64,000 nt of DNA from Circinella umbellata. Taxonomy: Eukaryota > Mucoromycota > Mucoromycetes > Mucorales > Lichtheimiaceae. Below the pieces are notes generated by a model, which saw only the letters and a list, made by a program, of their open reading frames with translations, made no database searches and was not told the origin of the DNA. Positions within the stretch are counted from its first letter, which is position 1. Every line of letters starts with the position of its first letter. Below are positions 56,785-64,000 of the stretch, piece after piece. The translations under genes and the position numbers were made by a program. The stretch is from the NCBI GenBank assembly GCA_025093555.1, contig JAIWNF010000016.1, positions 496,001 to 560,000 of the forward strand, read 5' to 3'.

Positions 56785-58434
56785 CTAAATCATCCCAATT
56801 TCTCCAACACGAATATTTTCTGGAATCATATCCGGATAAATCATATATTGTCTACCTTCGACCAGCGAAGATTTCAGCATACCTGTATAGCCTTTGATAT
56901 TATCGACATGTATTACGTACTATAACTTTATCAGCAACATTGGAATTATCTTCTCCTCGATTTCCATACGGTACATCGATTTCCTACCTTACACCTGTGT
57001 CATATTTAGCTCCTTTAATATTGGTATACACTTTCACCAAACAAAGTGGATGCTCATGATCTAATATATAAATGGTTACCATCATAAGTAAATCAATTTT
57101 ACTTGTTTCTTGCAGCTTATTCTTTCACATACCCTAGAACCTATATGTAAAAAAGCGAATGACCATGTCACTTCTATATTTATCCATGTTTAAAAATAAA
57201 TAAATATAGGATCATTATTAGTAATAGATCCATTACATAATACTACATGACAAACATTTGTTTTGATAAATTACCTGGATGATACGGAATTAACGGTATA
57301 TAGTGTTATTTGTCAAAGAATTAACTACACCTAAAGCATATTCAGGTCTACTACCGTGGCAACATCAGTAATTATTGCTAATCTTAAAGTCAGAATAATT
57401 CTTGGGTACCATATAGACAAGCTTGTTACTAGAACATTTACTGGACTTATAAAGTCACCATGGAAAACAAGATAGCAACTAATTGGGTGATAATAATGAC
57501 ACCGTGACTAATCAAGCTTTCTTGTTCAAGCTCTTGTAGGTGGTTATTGATGGACAGCAAATAGTGAATAGTATATATAGCGGCAGGAGCAATATCTTGA
57601 ATAGATGCAGAAGTCATCTCCACAGAGAAGTCAGAAAAGATGGTTCTGTTGTAGAAGAAGAAAAACTGTACTTTTAAAGTGCCATGCTTTGAGCAATAGC
57701 ACCATGTTTTAATGACAGCACACCAAAAGCACCGTTATTAGTATCAGCAATCATCAAAAGATGAATGGCCATTTTGATGTTGAACATAAGCCGAACCTTT
57801 GGCAGCATTAGCACTTAAATACGTTGCTACGCAATCTTCATACAAAAGATCTATTTCATCAGCGAGCATGACTGGCAATGCATTTGAGTGTGGTACAGAG
57901 TAAACATGACATGATATGAACAAAAAAACTTTACTGCTCAATATATCAGTCCAAGAGTGTAGTCCAAGGTTTACACCAAGAACTAATACTGGACCAGTGT
58001 CATATATATGACTATAAAGAATTTCAAGTCTTTTATACCCATATACTTTATAATAGCTAAAGTATGTAATAGGGCATTTTCTTCTTCTTTTCTTGACCAT
58101 AATAGAAAGTTCACGCATTACACCACGCGAACGAGAAACCATCAGACGAGGGGAAACAACAAATGCAAAGTCAGGCCTTGGTAACAACGGTGAAGCAGAA
58201 AAAGAGCCCAATGACTAACATTTCGCAACAATAAGTTTGCGCAATAAATGCAACATGACGAAAAATAAATGGATGAACCACAAGTGCAAGGAATGTACAA
58301 AGGCAAAACCACGGAAAGCGGAACCAGGAGAAGTAGCAAGCGGCGCCTAGAGCAGAGAGTCCCAAAAAAGAGGCAACAATAACCAAAGCGAGATGACCCA
58401 AGGTCCTTCGCCTCCAAGTTTTTGAAGTTCCCAA
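56785..58434 (-). pseudogene. Decayed protein-coding relic, family not identified
   Basis: Reading the minus strand from 58434, protein-like segments appear in order but in different frames: MGTSKTWRRRTLGHLALVIV (a membrane-anchor-like start), FAFVVSPRLMVSRSRGVM and TGPVLVLGVNLGLHSW (57744-58211), MIADTNNGAFGVLSLKHGAI, then SVEMTSASIQDIAPAAIYTI with HLQELEQESLISHG (around 57450-57630), KVYTNIKGAKYDTG, EIDVPYGNRGEDNSNVADKV (around 56930-57050), and finally VDNIKGYTGMLKSSLVEG with MIYPDMIPENIRVGEI and a stop at 56785. Some shifts could be introns, but at least two (near 57000 and 56915) lack usable splice sites, and stops interrupt otherwise continuous blocks. I therefore call it a pseudogene. 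I do not recognise the parent family; an alpha/beta-hydrolase-like reading of part of it was considered and not accepted. Confidence 0.45.
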
Positions 58435-61400
58435 TGGATAAGTAATAAAGTGAAGTGAAAAAAAACATGAAATAAAAAGAAAAAGAATATAAAGGAGGGG
58501 GATATTTATACAAAAGAGAAGATCATGCGGTTTTTTTCATGGGATTTGTTTTTCTTTTTGACCTATTATTTCGCGTCATGGTACTATGAGCGTGTAAAAA
58601 ATAAAATGTTCATAATAAGAATAAAAATGTTGCAGTGGCAACATTATTCTAGAGATGGGACAGCACGATCTAATCTTTATTTGCCATGAATCGCTTAGTT
58701 CCTGTGCAATTGACACTTGTGGGTCTTTTATTTTTTACTATAAGAACTGGTATTTTTTTTAACTATGCAAGAATTTCCATATGCATGTTGAACTTTCAGA
58801 AGTATCTTTTATTACTATTGACATTTTATTACGTAATAAAAATATATTTTATCTATTGTATACCTTCATTATTATTTTCCCCAGGAACACAATTACTATT
58901 GAAAAGAAAACGAGTTGCGCATTTGAACATTATTATTTATATTGTTCTAACATAAAGGTTAGAAGTTGATATTATCTTTAACAAGCCAATTCATTTATAT
59001 CTTATATTGATAAATCGATAACTTACAGTATACGTATCTTTTTGACACTGTCTAAAAACAATAGCAGCATAAAATGATGTTTAGTTATCATATACGTATC
59101 CTTTTTCGTATTTCATAATGATTTTGCTATCCAACTAAACTCTTCAACCCAAGTATATATATATTGATTCTAATCGACTATTATTACGTAGTCAATATAG
59201 GAGTTGTTGCTAGTCATATTACGTTGATGGACTTGACTATTTGTGCTTCATCATGATATAGTATACCAACGACAACTTTCATATATATATTTTTTTTTCA
59301 CTTTCTGGTATAACAGGACTCCTCTATATAAATATATAGCATTAAAAAAGAATGTATAATTTACATTTAATTAATAGTTAAGTGGCGTTACTTTTGACAT
59401 TGTTGGTATGTGCTGCCTTTTTTAACTACTTCATTAGTTCCAAAAACTCATGAGAATCCATTGCTGAACTTATAATACAGAAGATATTTGGTAAGCAAGT
59501 AATACTAAAAAGGTGGATTAACACGCAATCAAAGATAACAAATTTGATGATGTTTTGTTAAAAAGAATCAATTCAAGTATGAGTAATCGAGTTAAACTAT
59601 ACACCAAGTGCCCCTACCTTTGATCTCCCCCCTCTCCTCTTCTTTTTTCGTATATATAAAAATTCGGGACATTTTTCTTTATAGATACGTATATTCATTA
59701 ATTTCAATTATCAGGTATTATTATTTAAACTCCCCGTCGATTCTGTACATAGCACACCTCATTAAATACTTTTTACTAGCCATTTCTTCATACCTAGACT
59801 TTTTTTTGGTTTTGCTTTTATAAAAAAAGATTCTTTATTTCTGGCTATTTGTTCACTTTGATCCTATCTTTTTTATTATTTTTCATGTATTTATCTGTAT
59901 ACTTTTCTATCTATCATGTCTTTTTAAACAGTTTATACTTGCGACTAAAGAAATAAATAACAACAAAATTATAATTTGTCACGCACCAATCTCCCCCCCA
60001 ACGCAAAAATTTTCATTTAACATTTCAAACGCCGCGCCAAACTAAAAGTTGTGGGACAAGGGGGTCTGTGCTATATCGGAGTAACTTTGTGAAACAAAAA
60101 CTAATAACATTGATCGGCATGAACCGATTGATGTACGTACTTCTTTAACCGTTTAACAGTTCTTTTTCTATCATTTCTCTTTATTCATTCTTTTATGTTT
60201 TATATCTTTTATCTTATTTAGCAATGTCGTATGGTTTTTTCGGTATTCTAAATCAATTAAGCAGTCCTAAACCCGTGACAACAACGGGAATTCAAATTTT
60301 TGAAAACGGTCACGAAAAAAAAGTTATAAAAAGGGGGAACTTTTTCCTAACTTTTTTCTTTTTTTCTTTTTTTCTTCACTTCTCTGCTTTCATGAGTTTC
60401 TTCCACTAGTGAGACTTCTCTGAATGTAAGACTTCTCTGAATACTTGAGTTTTTTGACTACTTGAGTTTTTTGACAATTTTTTTTTGATAATACTAATTT
60501 TTGGAAATTAAGTATTATCAAATTTTTTTTTATAAAAAACGTTTTTTTTTACTGTTGGTTTTTTTTTTACTGTTGGTTTTTTTTTTAATAATGAAATATT
60601 ATTATTATTATTATTATTATGATTATTATTATTAATATTATTGAAATGGGCTTACCAAAGCCGTTCTATTTTTTAATGGTAATAAGTTCAAGCAATTTTT
60701 TTTAAAAAAAGGGACAGTTACGTAGTCGCACAGAAAAAAATTATATTCTTAATGGGCTTACACTTTTTTTTTTCCTTTTAAAAAATCGTAATTATTTCTT
60801 TTCTAATCGAATATCTGATCATCATAAAAAACGTTATTTTTAAATCGGACTCCCCCTCTTCTTTTTTTTTTTGCACGCGTTTACGTACCACTCGAAAAAT
60901 AAATAAATGTTATGCCAACCATCTAAAACAAATCACCAAGTAACTTTCTAAAAGATCATTTTGGAAAATGGTAGAATGGGAATTAAAAAAAAATACCCTT
61001 TTTTGTTGAATCGTATAGAATGTGGTAACGTAATTATCTAAACCTATGGTATTTATTGCAACACCTATATGTAACCTTGAAGTTAGATACATTATGGTTG
61101 TCATGATTTCATATGAACTACATACGTACGGGGGAAAAAAAGCTCTCAAACTTTGGATATTGTTCATGAAAAATGAAACTTGGCAAGATTCTTCAAGATG
61201 TTAAAATAGTGTATAGATAAAAAGAATATTCATTTTTGTATTAAGGTGGTTCGAACATCAGAGATTATTCATAACAGTTTTCGTATTTTACTTTTTGCTA
61301 CTTACGATAATATCATATAGATTTCTGAAGGACAGTAAAATTACTACAACCTATTGAATGTACTTAAGGCTTTAGCTGATTTTTAGTTGACGTAATAAAA

Positions 61401-61899
61401 AGCATTGTTTTCTTTTTTTGGACTATTATTATGAGTAAGGAAATGTTTAGTAGCGATTCACTCGTCAAATTACATATTTTGTCCTGAATTATTAAAATAA
61501 CAAACACAGGTACGATAATAGGATTGAAAAAAATGTGTATGTAGTTATAACAGTTTTTTCTTATTTGGTGTTAAATATCTATACACACCACAAAAGTCTA
61601 TTTATTATTATCCAGATACATACTCTTTTAAAGCTAAAATAAAAGAGATATATAGATGAGAGAGGGAGATCCTGCAATAATTATTTGTGTTTGCTTTATT
61701 CTTTCTTACTCCTTCTCCAAAAATAACAAGACCGAATTTTAAGCTTATGTGGTTATAGTCAAAATTACCATTGTTATACAAAGCATCAATGACTTCCATC
61801 GTTACATTTCAAACAAGAGATATATGCTTCATCCTGGTCATTCGTGTATGTGTGTATAAATACTACACCTTTAAACTTTAAGATAACATCCACTCGTTA
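58435..61899. other. Gene-poor region
   Basis: 3.5 kb of AT-rich sequence with T-runs, an ATT run at 60598-60640 and no intact gene. The plus ORF at 60224-60409 begins with a protein-like segment (MSYGFFGILNQLSSPKPVTT) after an AT-rich leader but fades into Phe-rich low complexity after about 35 codons, and no continuing exon is found. The minus ORF at 61608-61799 (MEVIDALYNNGNFDYNHISL) may be part of the relic upstream of it. Confidence 0.45.
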
Positions 61900-62560
61900 T
61901 TGCAGATGAGTACATATCCAAGATACCAATTCTAGCCCCATCCATCCACTATTTAAAAAATAGTTCATATCTACTGTCAAGTGCACTCTCAATTATGACA
62001 CAACATAACAACATAGTCGAGTCGATATGTGTTGCTGAGAGCTACCTCGATCAAATTTGAATCTTTATAATTCACCATACGTTAAAGTTGGTCTTTTTAT
62101 TGGCAGACTATCCATAAAAAATGGTATAACTACAGCCATCTCATCCATGTCTCTACATCCACAAATTTATCCTCACTGTCATTATCAGTAAAAGTATATC
62201 GATCAAAAGTCTCGTGAGCACTTATTTTTTTATCCAGTCTAGCAGATAAAAGTCGGTTGTGGTGCGTTTAACAGTCGCTATCCATAAATATGATTGTACC
62301 ACCACATGTAGCAGTCTGAATACTGAATACAGTGGCGCTATTACCTACTTCATTCCTATCACACAATAGCAATGGTTCTTGTCCACGCGTTAATCCACGT
62401 TCAATGAGTAGATTGACCCTTAAAGTCTTTCTTTACGGAAAACAGGCCATATTTTGAATGTTCTCTTTTGCCACCTTTTTTAACGGATATCATTTGAGCC
62501 AGCTTATGTTATAATACTAATGATGATGTTATGTGAAGTTGGCCATGTTGTTGCTTCTTA
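61900..62560 (-). pseudogene. Second decayed coding relic
   Basis: On minus, protein-like segments survive in several frames with stops between them: DRNEVGNSATVFSIQTATCG followed by GTIIFMDSDC (about 62275-62370), RLDKKISAHETFDRYTFTDN followed by DSEDKFVDVETWMRWL (about 62130-62250), and VALSNTYRLDYVVMLC (about 61995-62050). No continuous frame or splice chain connects them. Parent family not recognised. Confidence 0.35.
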
Positions 62561-63124
62561 ATTATTTTTGAAATTCAAAAGAACAAGGTTTGTGTTTTTT
62601 AAGAAAAGAAGAAAAACTGGGACCATCCCAAGTGGTGTACATCTAGTCATGTGTCATAAACAAATGTAACAAAAAAAATTTACGAGTCGAGATATGTCAT
62701 CAAATAAGAAGAGATTAAGTGAAATGAAAGATATCAATATGTTGCTTGTAGTTACGAGCTCATTCTGTCTGTGAGAGTTCATTCCATCATAAATAGATTG
62801 GTATACCATGATTTCCACAAGCAGTCAACTATAAATATTTGTTTCTGCCCAATCACGTATCCAACGCACCGTCTTCTACAATTAAAATACAGTCCGTTAA
62901 GTAGATAATCTTACATGCAAATGTGTCATCCATAATTATATGTACGTAACAAGTTTATTTTCATTATAGAACACTCTTTTATCACGCCCATTCCTTAGGG
63001 TTTTAATGTAACATTTTTATCTATTATCTTTTTTAACTTAGGCAGACACTGTTTCACAACTTTCAACTTTCAACCATTACTCTTAGGCAGCGGCTTTTTG
63101 TTACATATCCATGCGCCACACGTA
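62561..63124. other. Intergenic, no gene seen
   Basis: AT-rich sequence between the relic and the inverted-repeat element. A short direct repeat TTAGGCAG occurs at about 63038 and 63084. No coding signal found. Confidence 0.4.
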
Positions 63125-63897
63125 AGGTGCATTCTGACTTAAACCGTCATTTTTCGAAAATTGAAATATTTTAAACACCCGACGGGTAATCATACTGTCA
63201 CCAATGAGACTATCAAAATTCTGCTGGCCATAGATAAGTCATATATTTTATAAAAAATAGGATAAAAAGAGATGATAGTGCATGTGTGTATAATGTTGAG
63301 AAATATGCAGTAATTTACCTATTCTTTTTTCTTTTTCCTGTTGCTTGGTTTCATAATACCATTTGATATTTCTGATATTTCCCCAATATTTTCTGTCAAG
63401 TGGATGGGGTTATAACTTTACTTGGTTGCTATTCAACAAGAGCCTGGAAATGATTGGAATCTTTTTCGGTATAGATGATAGTATTTACATGCAATGAATA
63501 TTTGAAAACAACTATTTTTTGAGTTTTATTGTTGTTCTTATATCTATTTGTTTTTTATTGAGTGAAGAAAAATAGAACGGTAAAAGCTAGGAGCTACATA
63601 TAAATCAGAGCACGAACCTTGTGTAACCATAATTCATCCACTTTTATAGGTTACACACTGCTTATCCCTTTCTCGAATTATTGGCGTTACTTAGTAAAAT
63701 ATCATATTTTGACAAAACTTTGACGTAACAAATCTCAATGGAAAATGACTTTTTCTAAAAACTGTTCCGTAACATCTCTTCAGAATACTTAAATTAACAT
63801 ATATTACGGCTCAAAAAGTTTATAGCTTCATTTCTGACAATTTTTTGTCAATTCTTATTCCACTCCATATTTTGACGGTTTAAGTCAGGATGCACCT
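63125..63897. mobile_element. Short TIR element, Tc1/mariner-like ends, TA flanks
   Basis: Terminal inverted repeats of 25 bp (63125-63149 and 63873-63897) begin AGGTGCATTCTGACTTAAAC on the left. The reverse complement on the right differs at a single base (C for T at the ninth position). Both ends abut the dinucleotide TA (63123-63124 and 63898-63899), the target duplication expected for Tc1/mariner-class transposition. The 773-bp interior shows no transposase frame, so this looks like a non-autonomous (MITE-type) or deleted copy. Confidence 0.7.
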
Positions 63898-64000
63898 TAC
63901 ACTCTTTTTAGTTACTCTTACTGCCATAGGTAGTGCGTGTTTCAGTGTAGTCTACCCCTTGACGATGATCATATTAAATTTTTATTTTTTCAACGCATTA

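Noticed and set aside
57744..58211. Intact alpha/beta-hydrolase (TAP-like) C-terminal domain
   Set aside because: The segment TGPVLVLGVNLGLHSW and a later GHSSF looked suggestive, but the nucleophile region and flanking fold motifs are missing and the adjacent frames are broken.
58142..58513. Hydrophobic minus-strand ORFs as an intact multi-pass membrane protein
   Set aside because: Two overlapping frames are both Phe/Leu/Cys-rich, and neither has splice sites or motifs that continue into a full protein. Treated as part of the relic.
61240..61275. GGTTCGAAC, resembling a tRNA T-loop
   Set aside because: No acceptor stem, anticodon arm or 3' partner can be folded around it. The similar GGTTGGATTCGAA near 29871 is within the TAF3 coding region.

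Overview
The window is nuclear DNA of a fungus, most probably an early-diverging one of the Mucorales/Mucoromycota type. The evidence is very AT-rich, homopolymer-filled intergenic DNA, many short GT-AG introns (about 60-190 nt), intergenic gaps of 0.5-4 kb, and a gene set that is fungal or general eukaryotic (TAF3, POP5, FUN14, an RSC7/SWP82-type remodeller subunit, a fungal amino acid permease, a small beta-trefoil lectin-like protein). Nothing is bacterial, organellar or viral. The species assignment is inference. Exon joins were made by hand from GT/AG sites, reading phase and recognised domains. Every listed model closes in frame to an intact stop, except the first gene, which runs off the left edge, and the relics.

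Layout: 1-611 holds the start of an FHA-domain gene (minus). About 2.8-4.5 kb is a large inverted-repeat element in an otherwise empty gap. 4.6-6.1 kb is an inorganic pyrophosphatase with a signal peptide (plus). 8.0-9.9 kb is a homeodomain regulator (minus), and 14.4-15.5 kb a PH-domain protein (minus). 19.0-20.0 kb is a mitochondrial FUN14 protein (minus), divergent from a cysteine-rich single-pass membrane protein at 20.6-22.3 kb (plus). 22.8-24.3 kb is a PA-TM-RING ubiquitin ligase, 24.6-25.5 kb a beta-trefoil lectin-like protein, and 25.6-26.4 kb POP5 (all minus). 26.9-29.3 kb is an F-box protein (plus), convergent with TAF3 at 29.7-32.0 kb (minus). 33.6-37.1 kb is an amino acid permease with about 18 exons (plus). 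39.3-47.6 kb is a 2,735-residue protein with many ASH/MSP-type beta-sandwich repeats (plus). 48.6-49.4 kb is an orphan protein (minus). 49.8-53.7 kb is a chromatin-remodeller subunit with an RSC7/SWP82 domain and several zinc modules (minus). 54.3-56.2 kb is a second F-box/leucine-rich protein (minus). From 56.8 kb to the right end I see no intact gene, only decayed coding relics and a short Tc1/mariner-like terminal-inverted-repeat element at 63.1-63.9 kb.

The genes do not form a pathway or cluster; this is an ordinary housekeeping stretch. Two entries (TAF3 and the RSC7-PHD protein) act on chromatin and transcription. Two membrane proteins (the PA-RING ligase and the cysteine-rich protein) belong to the secretory/endosomal system. 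The observations most worth checking are a predicted one-nucleotide exon in the permease, a roughly 400-bp-arm inverted repeat able to form long double-stranded RNA, the giant ASH-repeat protein in a fungus of a non-flagellated type, the combined RSC7-zinc-finger-PHD architecture, and a stop-free, length-divisible-by-three intron in TAF3.
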